A stretch of DNA of 64,000 nt from Catonia carolina. Lineage: Eukaryota > Arthropoda > Insecta > Hemiptera > Achilidae. Under the pieces are notes generated by a model that did not search any database, was not told the origin of the DNA, and saw only the letters and a program-made list of their open reading frames with translations. Positions 42,085 through 55,700 of the stretch are shown one piece after another; the first letter of the stretch is position 1; each line of letters opens with the position of its first letter. The translations under genes and the position numbers were made by a program. The stretch covers positions 93,722,469 to 93,786,468 of the forward strand of contig JAQMRL010000003.1 of NCBI GenBank assembly GCA_035578175.1, in the 5' to 3' direction.

Positions 42085-45000
42085 ATATATATATATATAT
42101 ATATAGATATAGACATATATATTTCGCAGAAGAAGACGTGCTCTTCCATGATGTTTTATACATAGAGAAACATAAATCATTGCAAAACATTACGATTTAA
42201 AAAAAAATAAGCAGAGAAAATAATATATATATATATATCGAAGAAAGTAACGAATGTGATTTCCAATAGCTTTATTTTTTATTTATTGATTTCTGTTTTT
42301 GAGTTATTTGTTTATTCTGGTATTATTAAAAATTCTTTATATTGATGTATAACTTTGTATTGGTTATGATTAGTTCTGAATTACAATTTCTACTTCTCAA
42401 GGTGCCTCTCCGTTCCGAAGGTTGGTGACCATCATGACGATGCTTACTTTATTAGTAGCTATCCGAAACAGTTCTTCTGAGCCTTTGTTAAACAATACTC
42501 TCAGGTTGGCCATTCATGAAATTCTTCTGTGTCCTAGTTCCCTTCTATTATCGATTTTGCCTTGCAGAATGTGTTGGAACAATTCATACCTGCGTTCATC
42601 TCGCATGATATGACAGAGATATTGCAGCGTTCGTGCCTTCATTATGCTAACCAATTCCGCTGCCTTGTTCATTCGACGTAGCACTTCCGCATTGTAATTT
42701 TCTGCGTCCAGGATATTCGCATCATTCTCCTATATACCCAAAGTTCGAATGCTCTCAATTTACTGAGTTTTGTTTCTGTCAGAGTTCAGACCTCAACTCC
42801 GTACAATAGGACTGAGAACACATAACACTTCATGAGTCTCGTTATGGTGTCAAAGGTTAAATTGTGAATTTTAAAGACAGATTCCATGATGTTGAAGACA
42901 TTTCTGGTCTTGGCAATACGACATGTTATCTCTTGTGAATTATCCCACCTCTCACTAATACAGGTACCCAGATATTGACATCGTGCGGCTCGTTCTATTC
43001 GAACCTTTTTGACCAATATGTGAACATCAGAACCGATCTGCTGTTTGCTGATGATCATCATTTTTGCTTTATTGGCATTGATGATTAGTCCATATAATGC
43101 ACTAGCAACTGTTGTACTGTTTATTAGTCTTTGGAGGCCCTGAATGGTGTCGGCAAATACCATCGTGTCATCAGCATATCTTATGTTGTTACAATTAATT
43201 AATCTCTTTTTATCTCTTCTTAGTTAATTTATCAGAGATCAGTGACACATCAAGTGTAAACTATAATACCTCACTTCTAGGTTGAAAACTCCAAGTTTGT
43301 TTCTTAACAAAAACAAATAGTAGGCTACCCCAAACCCCAAAGTGGTAAAAGTGTTTTTGTGTTCTGGAAAAAATTCAATACTGTAGTGTAATCTTTCCAT
43401 AATTATTTTTTTTAGTTTTATTAAATTGGAGTTTTATCAGAGGAAAGTTTTATCAGATTGTTAAAGAAAGTTTAAATTTTTCTGAAACTTTACCCGGAAG
43501 TTTTGGAAGTAATTTTAAAGATATGGAGTAGAAGTACTTAGTTTTTAATCTTGGAAATAGGATAAAAATATTTAACTTTTGAAATGTGAACAGATATAAA
43601 CAGTATTTTTGTTCTGGTATGAATAACACAGCTACTGTAATAGGATTGTAATAGGAGATACACATACGAACACCTAATGCATAACGGACAGTGGAAACAA
43701 AACATAACGAACAGTACGCACGTAACGACATTCCAACGTAAACATAAACACTCTTACAGCATCAACATCAATGTACCACCAGATGATCTTATTTACACAA
43801 CGTCAGATGTGAGTACAAAAAAAAAAGAAAAAGACAATTTTCTTAATTTAAATAAATTGGATTGTTGTACTCACTCTCTTTTAAAACTTTTAAAGGGATA
43901 GGTGATATACAATTTTTATAACAAAAACAGAAAACAAAATATTAATAATTTATTAATTTTTTTAACTTTATTTTGATGAAAGTATTTTAGAAGATTTAAT
44001 AATTACTCCAACTGAATTTAAAGAAATTTAATTTTTTTTAAGAATTTTAATTGTTTTAAGAATTTTAATTGTTTTAAATATTTCAACATTGGATCTGATA
44101 AGATTTTTTTTCTTGAATAAAACAAAACAATAGTTGGATTTTCGATAAAAGCTTTTGAATTTTATTTCACGAACCTGGGACGTAACAAAAATGGTGCATC
44201 GACCGGGAAATTAAACAAGGATAAACCAGAACAAAACAAGGATAAACCAGGATAAAAACAGGGATAAACCAGGATAAAACAAGGATAAACCAAGATACGA
44301 CAAGGATAAACCAGGATATAAATCAGAATATCATAAAAACTAAAACAAAAATTCAATAAATAACATCAATAAATCTTCTAAAATTCATAAAAATCAATTA
44401 TCAATAACAATTTCAAAAAACGTAACAATCTCACATCTGGCAAGTGTATTGAAATTATCTGGTAAGGCATTGTTTACATACATTTAAATAGTCATCATTA
44501 CAGAAAACAATAAACAGGTAGAAACATGGATAGACAAGTAGCACCAATTCTTGACCCCACTAAATTAGACGAAACAAACGTTAATTTCCAATTACGAATA
44601 CGAAAAAGTACAACAACAGGAAACGTAAGACAAAAAAGACAAAGGTTACAAAAACTCTTAAATAATGGACGACAAATTGACTTAACTACGCTACATAGGT
44701 TTGACATAGACAAACAACTGACGGAGTGTCAAAACTATTTGGTAAAGTTACGAAACCTAGAAAATTTAACTGAAGTAGAAAAGTATAATGCTGAAACATT
44801 TGATGATAGGCTTAATAAATTATTAACATTCATATTAACTAATAAACCAGATAAACTTGTAGGATTTCAAAATTTAAAGGGAGAATTTGATATTTGGAAA
44901 CTTAATAGGTTACAAAATTTCGAAATTGAGCCTAATTTAGAACAAAACAACATAAATATTGAAAACGCACATTTAGGAAATGATTTCTTACTTGATCAAC

Positions 45001-48000
45001 AAGAAAATTTTGGTGTTAACCATATTAATATTTTACATTCCCCAGTAATGCAAAATCCTGTTCTTAGAAACGAAACTCCTGATATATTAATACCGAATGC
45101 AGTAGGTAATCATAATCCAGCCTATTTTAATCGTGAGTTAAACTTCAATTGGACGAAAATTGCAAATCCAATTGAAAATGAATTAAAGCAATTAACTATA
45201 ACTGATGGACGTGATATTGATATACTAGTACGAAATATCAAAATAATTAAACAAATTCAGAAACGCTATGCAGTAGATTTACCTTTAGTATTGTTAACTC
45301 AATTTATGACAGGCTTTACTGAACAAATCTTTGAGAATTCAATTAAAAATAATCATAATTTCGATCAATTTCATAGAGATTTAGTCAACAAATTAATAAC
45401 GCCAAAAATGAAAGAAATATTAAAACTCAAATTGTTGTACCGAAATCAGTCGCAAACAGAGACACTTAATGAATACATAAAAGAAATTTTAGAACACCAT
45501 GAGGTATTAAGATTAGATCTAACAGAAGGTGAGTTAATTAATATAATTTTAACCGGTTTAAATGAAGTATACGCCGCACATATAGGTATAATTGGCCAAC
45601 CTCGTAACTTACAAGATTTCAATAAACTAGATACCTATGTCTATGAGAGAGTTTATGCTAGGACTCTGAATGACATCGGCGTATCTAAAATAAGTGATAC
45701 GAGCGTAATACAAGATATAAATAGCATGGTACCTTCACGAGGTAAACAAAATATATTAAAAGATACAACTTACAACACCGTTAGATCACAAATGCCTGCA
45801 ACCACTTTAAAATGTTTCTATTGCCATAAATTAGGTCATATCAAACGAAATTGTAAACTTTTACAACAAAAAGGAAATAATAATGTTTCAAAAAACTAAA
45901 TGTTTACAAATGTACTGACCATAAACATATGATGTGCATTTGTAAAAATAATTCAAGTAAATATTTAAAGTTGAAAGAAAATAAGTTAAATTGTAATTAT
46001 TCTTTAAAAACATTACCAATAAAAATTAAAAATAACATATTTAATGCCCTTATCGATTCAGGTTCCACCCATAATATTATAAATCAACAACTGTATACAT
46101 TTTTAAAAAATAAAAAGGCAATTATAGAGGAAGAAAACATTAATACAATTTGTCTCACAGCTGATCGATTTCCTTTAAAAATAAATAAACAAATTTGGAT
46201 TAAGGTTAATCTTCAAAAATTATCATGGAAAGTGAATTTTAAAATATTATCCAAATTACAACACCGAATAATACTCGGGATGAATTTTTTACAAACAACC
46301 CGCGCAATAGTTAACCCAACAAAATCTTTCATAACTTTTGATTGGGCAAGAGGTAAACAATTTCACTTAACCGACCTATCTCCAGAACAAATTAACAACG
46401 TGGAACAAAGTGAGTATATTAAAAATACAATTAATGATTTATGTAAAGAATTTCCTGATGTTCTTACAACTAAATTAGGTTGTACTCATGTATTGAAATA
46501 CGATATTGTACTTAAAAATAATGAAATTATTAAATCTAGACCCTATCCTTTAAATCCGATAAAAACGTTTCAAATGAAACAACAAATTGACAAATTATTA
46601 AAAGATAAGGTAATTCGAGAAAGTATTTCCCCCTATTCTTCCCCAGCATTTTTAATTCCGAAACCAAACGGAACTAGTCGTCTAGTTGTAGATTATCGTC
46701 AAGTTAACCTAATAATTGATTCAGAGGCACAACCTTTGCCGAATATAAATCATGCGTTCCAATGGTTTTCCAATGCAAGATGGTTTAGTACGTTAGATTT
46801 AGCACAAGCGTACCATCAGATCCCATTGACAGAAAAATCTCGTCAAATTACTGCATTTTGTACACCAGATGGTTTGTACGAATATGAAAGGTTACCTTTT
46901 GGTTTGTCGACTGGTGCGCAAGTTTTAACTCGCCTTATGAATACATTATTCAAAAATATTAAATATAAATTTGTATTTAATTATATGGATGATATATTAA
47001 TATATTCAAAAAGTTTTACAGAGCATGTTAAACATATCAAAATAGTATTGTCAATTTTACGGAAAGCTGGCATTACAGTTAATCCTGATAAAGTGACATT
47101 TGCTGTAAATGAAATACCGTTTCTCGGACATGTATTGTCGTACAAAGGAGTCTCTATAGACTCAAATAGGACACAAAAAATATTACAGTACCCACAGCCT
47201 ATGACAGTAAAACAAGTACATCGATTTTGTGGTATGGTTAATTATTTTTCCAAATTTATCAAAAATTATGCTGATAGAATTGAACCACTAAATAAATTAC
47301 GTCGCAAAAACACTCCGTTTATCTGGCACGACGCTCAAAAACTTGCGTTTGAAGATCTCAAACAGGCAATCGCTAATCCACCGGTATTAGCAATTCCAGA
47401 CTTTTCCAAAACTTTCATTTTGCAGACGGATGCGTCTGATACAGGTCTAGGAGCTGTCCTACTTCAGGAACAAGAAGGATCTAGGAAACCTATAGCGTAT
47501 GCTTCTAAAACACTAACAGAAGCAGAACGAAAGTTTTCAGCATATGAAAGAGAGTGTCTTGCAGTTGTTTTCGCAACGGATCATTTCAGGACCTATTTAA
47601 CACATCGCGAATTTCTTTTAGAAACTGATAATCAAGCCTTAGCCTGGCTTCTTTCCAAACCAAAACAGTTAGGTAGATTAGCTAGATGGTTACTCCGAAT
47701 ATCTGTCTTTAAATTTAAAATTAATCACATCCGTGGTTCAGATAATAATGTTGCCGATGCATTATCGAGGATGTATGATCTAAATAACGAAGATATTCCG
47801 CAGGATATAACTTATATTAATAGTTTATTGTCACAATTCCCCCTATCTTTTACAGACGTCAAACTACATCAGGAACAGGATACCTTTATCCTAAAACAAA
47901 AACAACAAAGGAATAGTAAATTTTGTTTATCCAAAGGAGTCCTATGTTCAAAAAATAAACATAATAATCCAACCAAAATCGTACTTCCCGACTCTTTAAA

Positions 48001-51000
48001 AGATTTAGTATTTAAATATTTTCATGATTCGGAGATTGGTGGACACTTAGGTGTTGAGAAAACTATACACAAAATCACACGATATTTTTATTGGCCAGCT
48101 ATATATCGAGAAATTCCTCTGAAAGTCAAGGCTTGTACGACCTGCCAACGAAGCAAACCTGGGATAAATTATAAATGGGGAAATCTCAGTTCCAGAGTTC
48201 CGACAGCGCCATTTGACACACTGTTTATTGATACCGTCGGTAGCCTAGCAAAAACCAATCAAGGATATAAATATATTCTAGTGGTAGTCGATAGTTTCTC
48301 AAAATTCACATGGTTAGCCCCGTTAAAAAACACTAATACATCCTCTATTATACATGAATTAAAACGTATTTTCCAAAGTTATTCTATTCCAAGATTGATT
48401 GTCACAGATAATGCTAAAAATTTTAATTCCATAATGTTTAAAAACTTTTGTTTCAATTTAGGCATAAAACGAACCACCCTCTCACCCTATCACCCTCAAC
48501 CATCGCATGCAGAACGTTTAAACCGAAATCTTAGGTCTATCCTTATTGCGTATCATGCAAAGACTCAAGCAACTTGGGACAAATCTTTATTTTGGTTTCA
48601 ATTAGCTTTCAATATGGCTCAACATAATGCTCATGGGAAATGCCCATTTGACATATTGCATACTTTTCCAGCTCACACTCCATTAGATAGAGCATGGAAT
48701 ATCCAAGATATCCTCCATAGAAATCCTATACGTTCTAGTAATATGATGTGTGATATTAGAAGAAAACTAGTTAAATCACATAATGATATGGCACGTCGAT
48801 ATAATGCTACACGCCATCCCAATCCATTTTCAGTGGGAGATAAAGTTCTGCTAAAAACTCACCCCGTTAGTTCAAAACAAAAAAATATTTGTGCCAAAAT
48901 GGCGTATCGATGGTCTGAACCTTTTTATATCATCGGCTTCTCTACTCCAGTTACAGCATTACTTCGTAAGACTGTAGGAGGAGATATCACTAAAGAACAT
49001 ATTTCTAATATTAAAAAAGTTAAATAGTATACTCATAAATTACATAATTTATTTTTAGGTGCTGTCTGTAGCGATCCTCGAGTTTGGGATGATTGTAATA
49101 AAAAAAAACAAAAAAAAAGGTTGTTTGCATGTTGTTTGAATGTTTTATTGAATGGGGCCCCAAATGAATGTATATTACCATCTCAAGCCGACAACTGCTA
49201 CATACTCATCTTCTCTTTTTCATTTTAACACTCACCCCCTTTATTTTGCTTACACGTACTGTGTGCTTCTCTTTACTCTCCGGGGGGAGGGGAAGATTGT
49301 AATAGGATTGTAATAGGAGATACACATACGAACACCTAATGCATAACGGACAGTGGAAACAAAACATAACGAACAGTACGCACGTAACGACATTCCAACG
49401 TAAACATAAACACTCTTACAGCATCAACATCAATGTACCACCAGATGATCTTATTTACACAACGTCAGATGTGAGTACAAAAAAAAAAAGAAAAAGACAA
49501 TTTTCTTAATTTAAATAAATTGGATTGTTGTACTCACTCTCTTTTAAAACTTTTAAAGGGATAGGTGATATACAATTTTTATAACAAAAACAGAAAACAA
49601 AATATTAATAATTTATTAATTTTTTTAACTTTATTTTGATGAAAGTATTTTAGAAGATTTAATAATTACTCCAACTGAATTTAAAGAAATTTAATTTTTT
49701 TTAAGAATTTTAATTGTTTTAAGAATTTTAATTGTTTTAAATATTTCAACATTGGATCTGATAAGATTTTTTTTCTTGAATAAAACAAAACAATAGTTGG
49801 ATTTTCGATAAAAGCTTTTGAATTTTATTTCACGAACCTGGGACGTAACACTACTTTAAAAAAAAGTAAAAAAACGAAAATAGGTACCGGGTGTCCGTAA
49901 ATGACTGCCCCAGTTTCAATTGTATATAATAACAGTTTAATTTTGACTACTTTCAACAAATAATACATCAAATTAAAGGCAAACTTATTTAGATTTTCTT
50001 ATAAATGTTCAATACGTACACCTTTAGTTATACAGCACACTTCCAACCTAAAATCCAATTCTACCCACACTGTGGTTAACACGTCCGCAGTAATGGAAGC
50101 GAGAGCCTGTTTAATTCTTTGTCTCAACTCTGGTAAATCATTAGGTAGTGGCTTAACAAAACACGATCTTTTATAAAGCCCCAAGGAAAAAATCGCATGG
50201 TGTGATATCATGTGAACGTGGAGGCCAGTGGAAAAGAGCTCTGCAGTTTTGACCATTACGACCATTCCAACAATTAGGGATTTGAATGTTCAACCACTCT
50301 CGTACAAAGAGATCAGTGGGGAGGGGCTCCATCTTGTTGCCAAATGAAGTTTTCGGGTTTACCTTCTAACCGGGGAAAGAACCATTCTTCCAAAATATCC
50401 AGATAAGCCAACCCTGTTACGGTAGCTTCCGCGAAAAAAATAAATACCATACACATGACGTCTGGACAGCGCAGAAAACGTCTAATTTGGGGGAATCTCT
50501 TTAATATTGCACAATTTCATGAGGATGTTCTGTCCCCTATATTCGAACCTAATGGGTATTTACCGTCTCACTTAGATGAAAAGTTGACTCATCACTGAAT
50601 ACCATACGATCAAGAAAATCAAAACGCTGTATGGTCAGAAGTCGCCATTTTGTGTGCGTAGCGCTGTAAGCGGAAAACAACAAAGAAAAACTCGCGCAGG
50701 CGCTTTTCTAAAACTGTTTGAGCTATTCTTTCATTTGATGTATGGTTTGTTGTAAATAGTTAAAATTAAACTGTTATAATATACAAATTGAAACTGGGAC
50801 ATTCATTTACGGACACCCGGTATATTGACGTTAATTATAGCTGTCTCAATTTTTTCATGATGTAATAACACCACATCCAAAGAATTTATTAAAATGTACG
50901 ATAATTAGTTATGTTTTCGCAGTTGAATCCTCATATTTCTTTCCACATATTCAGGAATGCCGTAACTATAAAATTCAACAATTTGAAGAGAGGAAAATTT

Positions 51001-52721
51001 AAATTATTTGAGAGTTATGAAACACACATGATATAAGAATTTTGAAAAGAAACGATGACTACATTTGAAATTTTAGATTTTAGAATGACAACGTATTAAA
51101 TTATGACAAAAAAGCAGATAACGAATGAGTGATAAAACAGAAGGTATTAATATAGAAGTGTAATTAAAGTGCGGAATAATAACGTCTCTCTGTTTTCTAC
51201 TTCAAAGCCTTTTCTGTAGTGACGTGAAAGTGAATCGGAAATTGAGGAGGGGAATTACAGAGAAGAAATGAAAACGAGGAACAGCAGGTGAGGTGACTAG
51301 TGAATGGTACAGAGTAACGAATAAGCTTCTGCTGCGCCTACTTCAACAAGATGTGATATTATAACAGAATATAAAGAAACAGCGCCGAATAAAATGTTCT
51401 AAAGAATACATTGCATTCGCTCACAACTGTCGCTAAATAAAAATTTTCAACAGTTTTATTAAAGGAAAAAAAATATGTCAAAACGTTTACTATGCCCATA
51501 AAACTTTTTAGTTTTGAAAAACAATATCATGGAATCTACAGATAATATTTTGTCCAAAAACTAGCAAGTTAATCCTAAACATCTCTTTCACGAAACAATG
51601 CGTCTCATGGCTGGTGGGAATTTCTAAAACGGCTTACCTTTGATCTATGGTAAAAACCATTAGTGATTTCTGCATCTACTCGTTAAAGAGGAATCGAATA
51701 ACACTATTTTTCTTTCCAAATTCAGACTTAAATTTCTTAACTTCCAGTTTTGGGTCACTTCCGTTCAAAACCGGAATTTTAAACCCAATCCAGGCCCACT
51801 AACTTTTTGTGTAGATTACGAATCCGAAAAGTTTGTTGCTATCTCTTGTAGTTTCTGACTTTGATATCTTGACTTCCGATTTTGAGCCACTTGTGGTTGA
51901 CACCAGAACTTCAACCCCAATTTCGGCAGACTAACTTTATGTGTAGATGACAAATCCGGAAACCGTTGTTGCTATCTGTTGTAGTGTCTGATACCTGGGT
52001 GTGACGAATGGACGGACAAAGGAAAATGACAGATAACTATTTTAAAAATTGCCACCAATCCACTAACAATGCATATAATAAATAATATATCACCCAAAGA
52101 TGAAACATATAATGCACTAACGTATTCTAAAATTTTATGACGACAAATTTACCCAATAAACCGAGGGAACCTTTAAGAAAACAAATATATTATTCGAATT
52201 CCTAATATGTGTACGTTGCACCCTGTTCAATTTAAAAACAATAAGCAACCCTATGACCCAATGAGATGATAATGATGTGTATAACGTGTGAATGACGTGT
52301 AGTATTGTACAAACTCAGGCCGATCTTTCCTGAGAGACTATAGTTAATTGAACTCCAACCATCAAAGTACATCTTTAACCTCTGTCTAGCATTCAAATCC
52401 GTAAAAAAACTAATAAAACATCCGTTAGTAACTACCGTTACAAATACTAGAATTTGAACTACGGAACCTTAGTCTCCGAAATCAGCTGTTAAACAGCTGA
52501 CTCGCGGCTAAGACTTTACCACTAGATCAACCCGGTGGGTTAGTGACATAATGAAATAATTTTTAAATTCATGTTTTTTCCTATTTTTGTTTACTTTCTC
52601 TTGCCTATATGAATATATAAGAAGGAAAGTATTGTTTTCATGTCGATTTTTCGAAATCGAGTTTTTACCGGATCTACACGTTTTTAGACCCCTGAACCTT
52701 AAAAACATGTTTCTAGCGATT

Positions 52722-52785
<64 letters not shown>

Positions 52786-55700
52786 CAGAATACTCAAGAA
52801 AGAAACATCGATCGATCTTGAAACTTGAAACTTAAGTTAGATACTACTACCGGATCCGACACGAACGTTTTCATCAAAATCAGTTAACCGGAAGTAGTAG
52901 TTTATTGGTATCATTTTTCACTTTTTTGCGTGTTTCTCAAAAACGGCTCCTACGATTTTTTTAAAAATCGCTTCATTTACTACCTACATTTTTTACGTTC
53001 TACAAGATAGAGTAGGCGCCATCTCTGCTAAAATTCTTGAGGAGGCTGTTTTCTCGTAAAAAAATAGTTTTTTTAAGATTGCGGCTTTAACATGCATTTT
53101 AGCGTAAAAATGTATTAATAAAAGTTGTAGAGAATTCAAAATCCTACAACTTTTATTTCAAGCATTTTTTTGTATAACGCTTAGTTTAGTGGTAATTAAC
53201 AACTTTTGGTTTTTTCTCACGAAAACGTGTAAAAAATTGATTTTTTCAACATTTCAGCCGTAGTATGCATTTTACGACAAAATAGTATAATCAAATTTAT
53301 AGGAAATTAAAAGATCTAAAAATTTATTTAGAGCATTTTTCTCTACAGAGCCTAGTTTGGCGTGGAAGAGTGATTTTCCGCATTTTTAAGCCAAACTGAG
53401 GTTGATTTCATTTTTCGTCATTCACTCATGATTAAAATTAGGTTGTGTTTATTGTGGTTTAGGTTTTGTTTATTTCTAATGTTTTATTACTAGTATCAGA
53501 TTATTATGTTCATTATTTGCATTGGGAAGAGAAAGTCGTGTGAGTGTTTTACACGAAATTTTTTTATACATCATTTTGATAAGTTGTTTGAAAACTATGA
53601 AATTACTAAAATAATTTAATAATAAACGACGGAATTTAAATTGTAGGTAGATATTTGTAATAGGGTTAAAATATGTAAAATACAATGACCTATTTTACTT
53701 AACACTAGTTTTATTAATACAATGTAGAAAGCGCCACCAATATAAATGACAAAAGCATTTTACATTTGGTAGATATGCTGTAATAATTGCTTGCAATTTT
53801 AGTCACGGTATCAAAAGCTAAACAGAACCGTGGTGGTAAAAAAGGGAATATGGAAATTATTGCACGTGTGTGTGTGTATGCGCGTGTGTGAACGTGTAAA
53901 TGTACCACAATCAATAAGCCTATTCTCATCAAGTACTCACGATGGTACATAGTAACATCAAAGAGCAAATAACGGAAGAGGGAGAGAGAGAGAGAAAGAG
54001 AAATATAGATAAAGGGGTGTATTTGTAACGTGTCTCTCCTCTTCAATTCATTTACTTTCTCTCTTTTCCTCTTCAACACTCATCCCTCTTTCCTATCTTG
54101 TCACCTCCTCTTCCTCCACCTTTCCCGTCTCCTCCCTTTATCAAAGCTTTGTTGTTACCAATCATGTCATTATACATTTATACCTATTACTATATACAAA
54201 TTGTACCTGCATTACCGACTAATGAAGGCAACAATTGTACGTATTATTGTAGTACGCTTTGTATACATTAATCCGCAATTAAAGGGTTAAATTGCTTTTC
54301 AGCCTTTGTACTCTATATAAAATTAATCATTAATCAATTAGTTAATTAAATAATTTATTCTCGTTAAATAAAAAAAGTTAATTGAGTTGCATTTAAAAAG
54401 AAACAATACAAATAAACTTTTTTATCGGTTTCGTCTATTTATTGTATTCCATACGTTAAAAAACAAGTCTATTTAAAAGATTTAAAAAAATATGCAAAAC
54501 ATTCACACGAATTTCCCTTGCCAATGTAAATAAGTAAAAATATAACATGTTTAATCATAACTCACCGAAATGTCGCCGCCGTAAGTCAGCTGTTTAACAG
54601 TTGATTTTCGGAGATATTATATGTTTATAATACCTTTTTCAATTAAATATTAACACAGCACACATTTACTTTAGCAAGTCTCTACTCCAGGTGTGGCGTA
54701 AACGTCTTAAATTTTGAACTTATCGTGAAATTCTTGAATTAACAGATTATTGTGTTTAAGTAATTTTGAATGAAACCTTTCATAATACGATTTTGATATA
54801 TCTCGAATAAATGAAATTTGAAGATTAAGATGAAGCGTTTATGTTTTGACATAGTAAGGTAAACTAAATGCTATTCGTTTGAATTTGGTTGCAAAGTCCA
54901 AAGAGATTGTTTATAGATGGTTTGGCTGAGCCGAACAGCTAAATAGCATAAGTTCACATAGGTCAGAGATAATCTTGTGGCAATGAAGAAGAGAAAATTT
55001 TGACACGTGTTCTAGCAAAATAGAATGAATTTATCACAGAATGATGAACTTACACTTTACAGTAATTTATATTCCTGATATATTTTTTTCTTAAAGCGTT
55101 ATGGTTTCTTGGAACCGCATGTTCTCAGAGCGCTCAACTTCCGGTCAGCCATGTAGATCTTCATTTTCTGGCTGAATGCCTACAGTTGTTCCACGGTCCG
55201 GACCCTCCGACTTCCGAAGCCCGACCCCACCCTCCACGTATACCGTCCGCTTGATATTCTGGCGATCTTTAGGGAGGTTCCAGATGTCTTCCTGGGAGAT
55301 ATTCATCTTAGACATGTCGGTCTGGCCGGCTAGTGCCCATTCGTCAGCGTTCTTGTACTGAGCCAGTTGGGTGTGGATCTGTTTGGTGAGGCGGGAGTTA
55401 GCCATGCGGACGATGTGACCATAGAAAGCCAGTCGTTGGCGTCTGAAGGACGTGAGAGGTTCGACGGGCTGGTATTATACCTCGTCGTTGCTCCTGAGGC
55501 GATACTCGAAGTCTTGGTTAAACTTGGGTTTCAGAATCTTTCTGACTATACGTCTTTCTTAGGTAGCCAGTTTGGATTTTAATCCTTCGCGGACTTTAAT
55601 CCTGATATATATTTATAAAAGATGTTCCACACAATAAACAAAACCATGTGACTTAGAAAATAGCCCAATTTGATTTCCTTGATATAAAAAAAATAACCGG

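Larger units (their letters stand above)
43636..49850 (+). mobile_element. Complete Ty3/gypsy LTR retrotransposon
   Basis: 6,215 bp, bounded by TG...CA LTRs and flanked by a 4-bp duplication CTAC (43632-43635 and 49851-49854). Order: 5' LTR, primer-binding site, repeat-containing leader, gag, frameshift signal, pol (protease-RT-RNase H-integrase), polypurine tract, 3' LTR. Integrase after RNase H marks the Ty3/gypsy group. Only 270 bp separate pol from the 3' LTR, so there is no env gene. Both ORFs are intact and the LTRs differ only by one base in an A-run as far as I can read, so the insertion is young. It lies antisense inside a host intron. Confidence 0.95.

Noticed and set aside
49028..49281. 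env gene after pol
   Set aside because: Only about 250 bp before the polypurine tract and no frame with signal or membrane segments.
54030..54290. 86-codon Leu/Ser/Phe-rich ORF as a membrane protein
   Set aside because: Caused by a CT-rich low-complexity run; no homology-like motifs.
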